A model generated the notes under the pieces. The model was not told the origin of the DNA. It did no database searches and worked only from the letters and a program-made list of their open reading frames with translations. From contig NVVY01000022.1 in the NCBI GenBank assembly GCA_002749135.1, positions 13,780 to 27,598 on the forward strand: 13,819 nt of DNA, written 5' to 3'. Shown piece after piece: positions 6,675-13,819 of the stretch. The DNA comes from Alphaproteobacteria bacterium (GTDB taxonomy: Bacteria; Pseudomonadota; Alphaproteobacteria; Sphingomonadales; Emcibacteraceae). How positions within the stretch are numbered: the stretch's first letter is position 1; each line of letters opens with the position of its first letter. The translations under genes were made by a program, and so were the position numbers.

Positions 6675-7853
6675 ATGGCTGAAGTAGATATTAAAAACTA
6701 TAATATAAACTTTGGGCCACAGCATCCTGCGGCTCACGGGGTTTTGCGGCTCATTCTGGAGCTTGACGGTGAAGTGGTCGAGCGCGCTGACCCTCATATC
6801 GGTCTGTTGCACCGGGGTACAGAAAAGCTGATCGAGCATAAAACCTATCTTCAGGCGATTCCCTATTTCGACCGGCTGGATTATGTCTCGCCCATGAATC
6901 AGGAACATGCCTTCTGTCTGGCCATTGAAAAGCTTTTAGGGTTGGAAGTACCAGAGCGGGGGCAATATATCCGCGTTCTTTATTGCGAAATAGGCCGGAT
7001 ACTCAATCACATTATGAATGTGACCGCCCACGGCATGGATGTGGGCGCCTTGACACCGATCCTCTGGGGGTTTGAGGAGAGGGAACTGCTCATGGAATTT
7101 TATGAGCGGGTAAGCGGCGCGCGGCTTCATGCCAATTATTACCGGCCCGGCGGCGTGCATCAGGATCTGCCCGAGGGGCTGACCGATGATATTCTGCGTT
7201 GGTGTGATAATTTCCCGAAAACCATGAATGACATTGAAACGCTGGTCACGGAAAATCGTATCTTCAAACAGCGTAACGTGGGTATCGGCAAGGTAACCGC
7301 AGAGGAATGTTACGCGCTCGGCTTTACCGGGGCCATGTTGCGCGGCTCCAACGTGGCGTGGGATTTGCGCAAGGCCCAGCCCTATGATGTCTATAATGAA
7401 ATGGATTTTGACGTGGTTGTGGGCAAAAACGGTGATTGCTATGATCGGTTTGTCCTGCGCATTGAGGAAATGTATCAAAGTATGCGGATCATCCGCCAAT
7501 GTATTGAGAAAATGCCAAAGGGCGATGTGCTGTCCGCCGACCATACGGTGACCCCGCCGCGCCGGGCCAACATCAAAACCTCTATGGAGGCTTTGATTCA
7601 GCATTTCAAACTCTATACCGAAGGCTTCAAAGTGCCGGAGGGTGAGGTCTATGTCGCTGTTGAAGCCCCCAAGGGCGAGTTCGGAGTCTATCTGGTTTCC
7701 GACGGCAGCAACAAGCCGTACCGCTGTAAAATCCGCGCGCCGGGCTTTGCCCATCTGCAGGCCATGGATTATGTGGCACGGGGGCATATGCTGGCCGATA
7801 TTCCGGCCTTGATGGGGTCTTTTGATATTGTGTTCGGAGAGGTTGACCGATGA
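6675..7853 (+). CDS. nuoD: NADH-quinone oxidoreductase subunit D
   Basis: NuoD (49-kDa subunit homologue, related to [NiFe]-hydrogenase large subunits) forms the quinone-binding cavity with NuoB. The 392-residue product has the N-terminal motif [10 protein letters not shown] (13-22) with H21 and the partner Y70 in [10 protein letters not shown]; these correspond to the His and Tyr that contact the quinone head group (same 49-residue separation as in characterised enzymes). It ends FGEVDR, as is typical. The start at 6675 ([10 protein letters not shown]) is preferred to an in-frame ATG at 6621 inside nuoC. The gap from nuoC is 4 nt, and the stop overlaps the nuoE start as ATGA. Confidence 0.97.
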   Translation: MAEVDIKNYNINFGPQHPAAHGVLRLILELDGEVVERADPHIGLLHRGTEKLIEHKTYLQAIPYFDRLDYVSPMNQEHAFCLAIEKLLGLEVPERGQYIRVLYCEIGRILNHIMNVTAHGMDVGALTPILWGFEERELLMEFYERVSGARLHANYYRPGGVHQDLPEGLTDDILRWCDNFPKTMNDIETLVTENRIFKQRNVGIGKVTAEECYALGFTGAMLRGSNVAWDLRKAQPYDVYNEMDFDVVVGKNGDCYDRFVLRIEEMYQSMRIIRQCIEKMPKGDVLSADHTVTPPRRANIKTSMEALIQHFKLYTEGFKVPEGEVYVAVEAPKGEFGVYLVSDGSNKPYRCKIRAPGFAHLQAMDYVARGHMLADIPALMGSFDIVFGEVDR

Positions 7854-8467
7854 ACATCAGTGTAAGAAACGCGGAAAAATTTGAGTTTACGGCTGAGAAT
7901 ATGACCTGGGCCGAGGGACAGATGGCGAAATATCCGCCGAGCCGCAAGCAAAGCGCGGTGATGCCCCTGCTGACCCGGGCGCAGGAACAGAATAACGGCT
8001 GGGTTTCAATCACGGTAATGGAATATGTGGCCGATCTTCTGGGTATGCCCTATATCCGGGTGCAGGAAGTGGCGAGCTTCTATACCATGTATAATCTGAA
8101 ACCCGTGGGCAAGCATGTGATTGAGGTCTGTACCACGACCCCCTGCTGGTTGCGGGGGTCCGACGATGTGGTTGCCGCCTGTAAGGATGAGCTGGGCATT
8201 GGTTTCGGCGAGACCACGGCGGACGGTGAGTTCACCCTGCTTGAGGTGGAATGTGCCGGGGCGTGCGTTAATGCGCCGGTGATTGCCTATAAGAAGGAAT
8301 ATTACGAGGATCTGGATAATGACAGCACCCGTAAATTCATCAAGGCCATCAAAAGTGGCGACGTTCCTCTGCCGGGGCCGCAAACCACAGACCGTCATAA
8401 ATCGGCACCGCAGGGTGGCCCGACAACCTTGAAAGAATTTTGCGCCGTGCAGGGAGGGCAGGAATAA
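7850..8467 (+). CDS. nuoE: NADH-quinone oxidoreductase subunit E
   Basis: NuoE (24-kDa subunit homologue) is a thioredoxin-like ferredoxin holding the [2Fe-2S] cluster N1a beside the FMN in NuoF. The 205-residue product has a helical N-terminal part (about 15-85) and the four ligands C94 and C99 (CTTTPC), C135 and C139 (CAGAC). A C-terminal tail rich in G, P and T (about 170-205) is common in alphaproteobacterial NuoE and absent from shorter homologues. It overlaps nuoD by 4 nt (ATGA) and nuoF by 1 nt (TAATG), which suggests coupled translation. Confidence 0.97.
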   Translation: MNISVRNAEKFEFTAENMTWAEGQMAKYPPSRKQSAVMPLLTRAQEQNNGWVSITVMEYVADLLGMPYIRVQEVASFYTMYNLKPVGKHVIEVCTTTPCWLRGSDDVVAACKDELGIGFGETTADGEFTLLEVECAGACVNAPVIAYKKEYYEDLDNDSTRKFIKAIKSGDVPLPGPQTTDRHKSAPQGGPTTLKEFCAVQGGQE

Positions 8468-9750
8468 TGCTTGCAGATAAAGATCGTATCTTTACCAACC
8501 TATATGGCTATCAGAGCTATGGTCTGGACGCCGCAAAGAAACGCGGTGACTGGGACGGGACCAAACAGATACTGGAAAAGGGCATTGACTGGATCATTGG
8601 CGAGATGAAGGCATCCGGCCTGCGTGGTCGGGGCGGGGCGGGATTTCCCACCGGCCTGAAATGGTCTTTCATGCCCAAGGAATCTGACGGGCGGCCCCAA
8701 TATCTGGTGGTTAATGCGGATGAGGGCGAACCGGGCACCTGTAAGGACCGGGAGATTATGCGCCATGACCCCCATAAGCTGATCGAAGGCTGCCTTGTGG
8801 CCGGGTTCGCCATGCGGGCCTGCGCGGCCTATATCTATATTCGCGGTGAATTTGTCCATGAGGCCGATGTGCTGGATGCGGCCATTGAGGAGGCCTATGC
8901 GGATGGTCTGATTGGCGATAATGCTTGCGGAATGGGTTATAAATTTGACGTTTATGTCCATCGGGGGGCCGGGGCCTATATCTGCGGCGAGGAAACGGCG
9001 CTCATTGAAAGTCTTGAGGGCAAGAAGGGCCAGCCACGTCTGAAACCGCCCTTTCCGGCCAATGTGGGCCTTTATGGCTGTCCGTCCACGGTCAATAATG
9101 TGGAGTCCATTGCGGTGGCCCCGACCATTCTGCGGCGCGGCGGGGCGTGGTTTGCCGGTCTGGGCCGGGAGAATAACACCGGGACGAAACTGTTCTGTAT
9201 TTCCGGTCACGTGAACAACCCGTGCAATGTGGAAGAAGAAATGGGTATCCCGCTGAAAGAGCTTATTGAAAAGCATGCGGGCGGCGTTCGCGGGGGCTGG
9301 GACAATTTGCTGGCGATTATTCCGGGCGGATCGTCGGTTCATATGCTGCCCAAAAGTATTTGTGACACCGTCTTGATGGATTTTGACAGCCTGCGCGCTG
9401 AAGGCAGTGGCCTTGGCACGGCGGCGGTGATTGTCATGGATAAGTCCACGGACCTTGTACGGGCCATTGCGCGCCTCAGCGCCTTTTACGCTCATGAGAG
9501 CTGCGGCCAATGTACGCCGTGCCGGGAAGGCACCGGCTGGATGTCGCGGATTATGCAACGTATGGTCACGGGCGAGGCGGAGATGGAAGAAATTGACATG
9601 CTGCTGGATGTGACCAGGAAGGTGGAAGGTCATACCATTTGCGCTCTTGGCGATGCGGCGGCCTGGCCCATTCAGGGATTGTTCCGCCATTTCCGGCCCG
9701 AAGTGGAACAGCGGATACTGAATTATAAGAAAAGCCGTAATGCGGCGTGA
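8467..9750 (+). CDS. nuoF: NADH-quinone oxidoreductase subunit F (NADH- and FMN-binding)
   Basis: NuoF (51-kDa subunit homologue) oxidises NADH through FMN and holds the [4Fe-4S] cluster N3. The 427-residue product has the glycine-rich nucleotide site [13 protein letters not shown] (51-63), the FMN-site region [11 protein letters not shown] (81-91), the [16 protein letters not shown] segment (167-182), and the N3 ligands C346, C349 and C352 ([12 protein letters not shown]) with C392 (HTICALGD). The ATG at 8467 is chosen because it overlaps the nuoE stop and follows GGAGGGCAGGA; an in-frame ATG at 8440 lies inside nuoE and adds nine unrelated residues. A 29-nt gap, the longest in this operon, separates it from nuoG. 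Confidence 0.97.
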   Translation: MLADKDRIFTNLYGYQSYGLDAAKKRGDWDGTKQILEKGIDWIIGEMKASGLRGRGGAGFPTGLKWSFMPKESDGRPQYLVVNADEGEPGTCKDREIMRHDPHKLIEGCLVAGFAMRACAAYIYIRGEFVHEADVLDAAIEEAYADGLIGDNACGMGYKFDVYVHRGAGAYICGEETALIESLEGKKGQPRLKPPFPANVGLYGCPSTVNNVESIAVAPTILRRGGAWFAGLGRENNTGTKLFCISGHVNNPCNVEEEMGIPLKELIEKHAGGVRGGWDNLLAIIPGGSSVHMLPKSICDTVLMDFDSLRAEGSGLGTAAVIVMDKSTDLVRAIARLSAFYAHESCGQCTPCREGTGWMSRIMQRMVTGEAEMEEIDMLLDVTRKVEGHTICALGDAAAWPIQGLFRHFRPEVEQRILNYKKSRNAA

Positions 9751-9779
9751 TGAAATAAGAGAAGTGTGGAGTTTACATA

Positions 9780-11837
9780 ATGCCAACGCTTAATATTGAC
9801 GGGATAGAGGTCGAGGTCGAGAATGGGTCAACCGTTCTTCAGGCCTGTGAGGCGGCGGGAATCGAGATTCCGCGCTTTTGTTACCATGAACGCCTGTCTA
9901 TTTCCGGCAATTGCCGGATGTGTCTTGTGGAGATGGAGAAGGCACCAAAACTGATCGCCTCCTGCGCTATGCCTGCCGGTGACGGTATGGTCATCCATAC
10001 TAACAGCGACAAGGTCCGTCGGGGCCGCGAAGGGGTTCTGGAATTTACCCTGATCAATCATCCGCTGGATTGCCCGGTCTGTGATCAGGGCGGGGAATGT
10101 GACCTGCAGGATCAATATCTTTATTACAGCGGTGATGATGCCCGCTATACGGAAGCCCGGCGTGTGGTGTCAAAAGAGGACTTTGGCCCGTTGGTCAAGA
10201 CCATGATGACCCGCTGTATCCATTGCACCCGTTGCGTGCGTTTTTCCGAGGAAATCGCAGGCGTCCCGGCCCTTGGCGGCATTGGGCGCGGCGATCATCT
10301 GGAAATCACCACTTATATGGAACAGCCGTTCGCCTCTGAATTGTCGGGCAATGTGGTTGACCTGTGCCCGGTGGGGGCCTTGACCAACAAGCCTTACGTT
10401 TTTTCCGCCCGGCCCTGGGAATTGAAATCAACGGAAACTTTTGATGTCCATGACGCCATGGGGTCAAGCATCCGCGCCGATGCGCGGGGCCGCGAAGTGA
10501 TGCGTTTCCTGCCCCGGGTTCATGAAGATGTGAATGAGGAATGGATTTCCGACAAGACGCGTCAGGCCGTGGATGGCCTGAAATATAACCGCCTTGATAC
10601 ACCTTATGTGCGCCGGGACGGCACCTTGCAGCCCGCCTCATGGGATGAAGCCTTTGACGCTATTGCGGATAATATCACGGGGAAAAAAATCGCGGCCCTT
10701 GTTGGCGATCTTTGTGACCTTGAAAGCATGTATGCCCTGAAAGGTCTGATGACCGCGCTGGGCAGTGAGGCCATTGACTGCCGGCAGGACGGGGCCAAAT
10801 ACATCTCTGATTCTGGGGGCAAACACCGGGTCGGTTATCTGTTCAATTCGGGCATTGCCGCTATTGATGAGGCCGACGCCTGTTTGCTGGTGGGCAGCAA
10901 CCCGCGTAAAGAGGCGGCGGTCTTGAATATCCGCCTGCGCTATCTGTCAAAACGCGGACCAATAGCTTCTGTGGGTAATGTGGAAAACCTGACCTATCCG
11001 GTGCAGCATCTGGGTAATACGGTCAAGGCACTGGAAAATATTCTGGCGGGCAAGGGTGATTTTGCCAAGGCTCTGAAAGCCGCCAAAAATCCCATGATCA
11101 TTCTTGGGTCCGGGGCGACAAGTCACCCGGACGGCGCTTATATCCTGAAGCTAGCTCATGATATTGCCGATAAATTCGGCATGGTCCGGGACGGTTGGAA
11201 CGGCTTTAATATCCTGCATCATGCGGCGAGCCGGGTCGGGGCCATGGACCTTGGTCTGGTGACGGACGGCGGTGTGGACAGCATTTTGGACGGGGCCGCG
11301 TCCGGCGATATTGAGGTGGTCTTTAATCTGGGCGCGGATGAGATTGATCTGGGCCGTCTGGAAAAAGCCTTCGTGATTTATCAGGGCAGCCATGGGGACG
11401 AAGGCGTGAAATATGCCGATGTGATTCTGCCCGGAGCGGCTTATACGGAAAAGCCGGGAACCTATGTGAATATGGAGGGCCGGGTGCAAGTGGCCCCGCG
11501 AGTGATCTTTGGCCCCGGTGATGCGCGGGAGGATTGGACAATCCTCAGGGCCTTGTCCGAAAGGCTGGGGCATGTGCTGCCCTATGATAATATTGCGGAG
11601 CTCAGAGCCAAAATGATCGTGGATCATCCGGCTCTTGCGGCGGTGGATCAATTGCCGGAGGAGCCTTGGGCTGATTTTGGCGTTGCGGGCAAGGCATCGG
11701 ATACGCCGATCACCAATCTGATCGCTGATTTTTATCAGACCAACCCGATCGCAAGGTCGTCTAAAGTCATGGCGGAATGCAGTACGGCTTACGAAGGCGC
11801 AAAATTTGTAGCGGAGGCAACAGGAACCAATGGCTGA
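9780..11837 (+). CDS. nuoG: NADH-quinone oxidoreductase subunit G
   Basis: NuoG (75-kDa subunit homologue) is the largest peripheral-arm subunit and carries electrons from NuoF toward NuoI. The 685-residue product begins with a ferredoxin-like domain holding [2Fe-2S] N1b (C34, C45, C48, C62). The N5 site with its unusual histidine ligand follows (H94, C98, C101, C107), then N4 (C146, C149, C152, C196). The remainder is a molybdopterin-oxidoreductase-like domain that normally has no cofactor in this subunit. I see no extra CxxC-type cluster after residue 200, so N7, known from E. coli and Thermus, appears absent, as in mitochondria. TGGAG (9767-9771) serves the ATG. Its last 8 nt overlap nuoH. 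Confidence 0.97.
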   Translation: MPTLNIDGIEVEVENGSTVLQACEAAGIEIPRFCYHERLSISGNCRMCLVEMEKAPKLIASCAMPAGDGMVIHTNSDKVRRGREGVLEFTLINHPLDCPVCDQGGECDLQDQYLYYSGDDARYTEARRVVSKEDFGPLVKTMMTRCIHCTRCVRFSEEIAGVPALGGIGRGDHLEITTYMEQPFASELSGNVVDLCPVGALTNKPYVFSARPWELKSTETFDVHDAMGSSIRADARGREVMRFLPRVHEDVNEEWISDKTRQAVDGLKYNRLDTPYVRRDGTLQPASWDEAFDAIADNITGKKIAALVGDLCDLESMYALKGLMTALGSEAIDCRQDGAKYISDSGGKHRVGYLFNSGIAAIDEADACLLVGSNPRKEAAVLNIRLRYLSKRGPIASVGNVENLTYPVQHLGNTVKALENILAGKGDFAKALKAAKNPMIILGSGATSHPDGAYILKLAHDIADKFGMVRDGWNGFNILHHAASRVGAMDLGLVTDGGVDSILDGAASGDIEVVFNLGADEIDLGRLEKAFVIYQGSHGDEGVKYADVILPGAAYTEKPGTYVNMEGRVQVAPRVIFGPGDAREDWTILRALSERLGHVLPYDNIAELRAKMIVDHPALAAVDQLPEEPWADFGVAGKASDTPITNLIADFYQTNPIARSSKVMAECSTAYEGAKFVAEATGTNG

Positions 11838-12894
11838 TTTACTCGTTCAATTTTTTCAATGGGCCTTTGGGGTAACACTTGCGCCGTGGCTGGCGACCAT
11901 TTCCGGCATTGTGGTCGGGATTTTGGCCATTGTATTGCCGCTTTTGATCGCGGTTGCCATGAGCGTCTATATGGACCGCAAGGTCTGGGCCGGGATGCAG
12001 ATGCGGCGCGGCCCCAATGTGGTTGGCCCGTGGGGTCTGTTGCAATCTTTTGCCGATGGCCTGAAGCTCTTTCTGAAAGAAACAATCATTCCGGCCAGTG
12101 CAAACAAGTTCATTTTCCTGCTGGCCCCGGCGTTAACCTTCCTGCTGGCTCTTGTTGCCTGGGCGGTGATCCCCTTTGATATGGGTATGGTTCTGGCTGA
12201 TCTGAATGTGGGTATCCTCTATCTGTTCGCCATATCATCCCTTGGGGTTTACGGGATTATCCTGTCCGGTTGGGCCAGCAATTCGCGCTATGCTTTTCTG
12301 GGCGCGCTGCGCTGTTCGGCGCAGATGGTCTCTTACGAAGTATCTATCGGTTTTGTGTTGGTGACGGTATTGATGACCGCAGGGTCGTTGAATTTGAGCG
12401 AAATCATTATGGCGCAGAAAGATGTATTCTGGGGCGTCAATGGCTATTGGTTCACCCCGTTATTTCCCATGATGATCGTCTTTTTCATCTCGGCACTGGC
12501 GGAAACCAACCGTCCGCCGTTTGATTTGCCAGAGGCTGAGGCCGAGATTGTTGCCGGCTATCAGGTGGAATATTCCTCCATGGCTTTTGCCCTGTTTTTC
12601 CTTGGCGAATATGCCAATATTATTCTGATGTCTGCCATGACCAGCATCCTGTTTCTGGGCGGATGGTTGCCGCCGGTGGATTGGGCGCCGCTCTATATCA
12701 TTCCGGGCTGGATCTGGTTCTTTGGCAAGATATTTTTTGTCTTTTTCGTCTTCGCATGGGTCAAGGCCACGGTGCCGCGCTATCGTTATGATCAGCTGAT
12801 GCGTCTGGGCTGGAAAGTATTTTTACCGATTTCATTGCTTTGGGTCGTTTTAACCGGGCTGTTCTTGTTGCTTACCGACAAGATACCGGCATAA
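11830..12894 (+). CDS. nuoH: NADH-quinone oxidoreductase subunit H
   Basis: NuoH (ND1 homologue) is the membrane subunit that joins the membrane and peripheral arms and forms part of the quinone entry path. The 354-residue product is strongly hydrophobic, with about eight membrane segments (for example 20-45, 95-117, 129-148, 168-188, 208-224, 252-278, 292-311, 330-349). Family signatures are present: ERK-like [19 protein letters not shown] (48-66) and the charged loop [15 protein letters not shown] (225-239), which lines the quinone cavity. The ATG at 11830 overlaps the nuoG stop by 8 nt, implying coupled translation. nuoI follows after 12 nt. Confidence 0.97.
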   Translation: MADLLVQFFQWAFGVTLAPWLATISGIVVGILAIVLPLLIAVAMSVYMDRKVWAGMQMRRGPNVVGPWGLLQSFADGLKLFLKETIIPASANKFIFLLAPALTFLLALVAWAVIPFDMGMVLADLNVGILYLFAISSLGVYGIILSGWASNSRYAFLGALRCSAQMVSYEVSIGFVLVTVLMTAGSLNLSEIIMAQKDVFWGVNGYWFTPLFPMMIVFFISALAETNRPPFDLPEAEAEIVAGYQVEYSSMAFALFFLGEYANIILMSAMTSILFLGGWLPPVDWAPLYIIPGWIWFFGKIFFVFFVFAWVKATVPRYRYDQLMRLGWKVFLPISLLWVVLTGLFLLLTDKIPA

Positions 12895-12906
12895 AGGAAT
12901 AGTGAT

Positions 12907-13395
12907 ATGATGCTCATAAAACATGCTGCCCGAACGTTTCTGCTCAGCGAATTTGTTAAAGCCATGTGGCTGACATTCCGCTATATGTTCCGGCCCAAGG
13001 CCACCATCAATTATCCCTATGAAAAGGGGCCGCTCAGCCCGCGTTTTCGGGGCGAACATGCTCTGCGCCGTTATGCCAACGGCGAAGAACGCTGTATTGC
13101 CTGTAAATTATGCGAGGCTATCTGCCCGGCGCAGGCAATCACGATTGAGGCCGCCGAGGCCCCGGACGGATCGCGCCGCACCACCCGCTATGACATTGAC
13201 ATGACCAAATGTATTTATTGTGGCTATTGCGAGGAAGCCTGTCCGGTGGAAGCGATCGTGGAAGGCCCCAATTTTGAATTTGCCACCGAAACCCGCGAGG
13301 AGCTGTTCTATAACAAGGAAAAGCTGCTGAAAAACGGTGATATGTGGGAACAGGAAATCGCCACCAACCTTAAACTTGATGCACCCTACAGGTAG
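12907..13395 (+). CDS. nuoI: NADH-quinone oxidoreductase subunit I
   Basis: NuoI (TYKY homologue) is an 8Fe ferredoxin-type subunit carrying clusters N6a and N6b, the step before N2 in NuoB. The 162-residue product has an amphipathic N-terminus that packs on the membrane arm, then two classic motifs: [12 protein letters not shown] (C63, C66, C69, C73) and [12 protein letters not shown] (C102, C105, C108, C112). Length is normal for Alphaproteobacteria. The start is one of two adjacent ATG codons (12907 or 12910); AAGGAA (12894-12899) fits the first. It lies 12 nt after nuoH and 5 nt before nuoJ. Confidence 0.97.
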   Translation: MMLIKHAARTFLLSEFVKAMWLTFRYMFRPKATINYPYEKGPLSPRFRGEHALRRYANGEERCIACKLCEAICPAQAITIEAAEAPDGSRRTTRYDIDMTKCIYCGYCEEACPVEAIVEGPNFEFATETREELFYNKEKLLKNGDMWEQEIATNLKLDAPYR

Positions 13396-13400
13396 AGACT

Positions 13401-13819
13401 ATGATTTATACATTATGCTTTTATCTTTTTGCCATCATCACGGTTTTTTCCGGGATCATGGTCATATCAAGCCGCAACCCGGTGCATTCGGTGCTGTATC
13501 TCATTCTGGCCTTTTTCAACTCTGCGGGGCTGTTCGTCCTGCTGGGGGCGGAATTTGTCGCTATGATTTTGGTGATCGTCTATGTAGGTGCGGTGGCGGT
13601 TCTGTTCATGTTTGTGGTGATGATGCTGGACATTGATTACATCGAAATGCGCAAGGGATTTCAGAAATATCTGCCTATTGGCGCTTTGATCGGGATTGTC
13701 CTGCTGGCGGAGCTGGTGCTGGTCGGTATGGGCTGGGGCTTGCAGGGGGTAGTGATCACGGACCCGGCGACGGCTATTCCGGCACTGGATCAGATGACCA
13801 ATACGGAAGCTTTGGGCAG
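13401..13819 (+). CDS. nuoJ: NADH-quinone oxidoreductase subunit J (partial, runs off window)
   Basis: NuoJ (ND6 homologue) is a membrane-arm subunit whose third helix contains a pi-bulge involved in coupling quinone reduction to proton pumping. The 139 codons visible encode [32 protein letters not shown] and the highly conserved [25 protein letters not shown] region (about 51-75), then LDIDY and the start of a further membrane segment. The frame stays open to the last base, so the 3' end lies outside the window; this is an edge effect and not a truncation. The ATG follows the nuoI stop by 5 nt, with GGTAGAG as a weak ribosome binding site. Confidence 0.95.
   Translation, partial: MIYTLCFYLFAIITVFSGIMVISSRNPVHSVLYLILAFFNSAGLFVLLGAEFVAMILVIVYVGAVAVLFMFVVMMLDIDYIEMRKGFQKYLPIGALIGIVLLAELVLVGMGWGLQGVVITDPATAIPALDQMTNTEALG

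Noticed and set aside
6936..7787. 283-codon minus-strand open frame opposite nuoD
   Set aside because: It sits wholly inside nuoD, has no recognisable domain or ribosome binding context, and is best explained as an antisense shadow.
8500..9786. 428-codon minus-strand open frame opposite nuoF
   Set aside because: Despite its length it mirrors nuoF almost exactly, shows no family motifs and has a composition expected of an antisense frame of a conserved gene.
13401..13819. nuoJ as a truncated or broken gene
   Set aside because: The frame is intact to the final base; it simply continues beyond the window.

Overview
The window is a stretch of conserved housekeeping chromosome from a Gram-negative bacterium, almost certainly an alphaproteobacterium. 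The reasons are the gene order (end of clpP, clpX, lon, hupB, two tRNA genes, then nuoA onward), separate nuoC and nuoD genes (fused in E. coli), a short 121-residue NuoA, a NuoG without an obvious N7 cluster site, and the alphaproteobacterial look of the HU, ClpX and Nuo proteins. Base composition is moderate (roughly half G+C by eye), with AT-rich spacers. I cannot name the genus from sequence alone; a marine, moderate-GC lineage is only a guess. All genes are on the + strand.

Region 1 (1-4119) is protein quality control. It holds the last 14 codons of a probable clpP, a hairpin with a T-run, clpX (ATPase partner of ClpP) and lon. The spacer before lon carries what looks like a heat-shock (RpoH-type) promoter with a perfect inverted repeat between its -35 and -10 boxes. 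lon ends at a strong intrinsic terminator.

Region 2 (4120-5119) holds hupB, encoding the DNA-bending protein HU, with its own good sigma-70-type promoter, a GTG start and a strong terminator. tRNA-Val(TAC) and tRNA-Asp(GTC) follow, both with encoded CCA. The remaining spacers hold candidate promoters and small inverted repeats.

Region 3 (5120-13819) is the start of the NADH:quinone oxidoreductase (complex I) operon: nuoA, B, C, D, E, F, G, H, I and the first 139 codons of nuoJ, which runs off the window. Genes are separated by 2-29 nt or overlap by 1-8 nt, so they are very probably one translationally coupled transcript. NuoE, F and G form the NADH-oxidising module, NuoB, C, D and I the connecting and quinone-reducing module, and NuoA, H and J part of the membrane arm. 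All iron-sulphur ligands I looked for are present.

Nothing here indicates a mobile element, CRISPR array, defence island or new multi-gene system. The observations worth a second look are small and mostly regulatory: the palindrome inside the lon promoter, the clpP/clpX hairpin, a start-stop ATGTGA at the nuoC start, and unexplained inverted repeats in the tRNA/nuo spacers.
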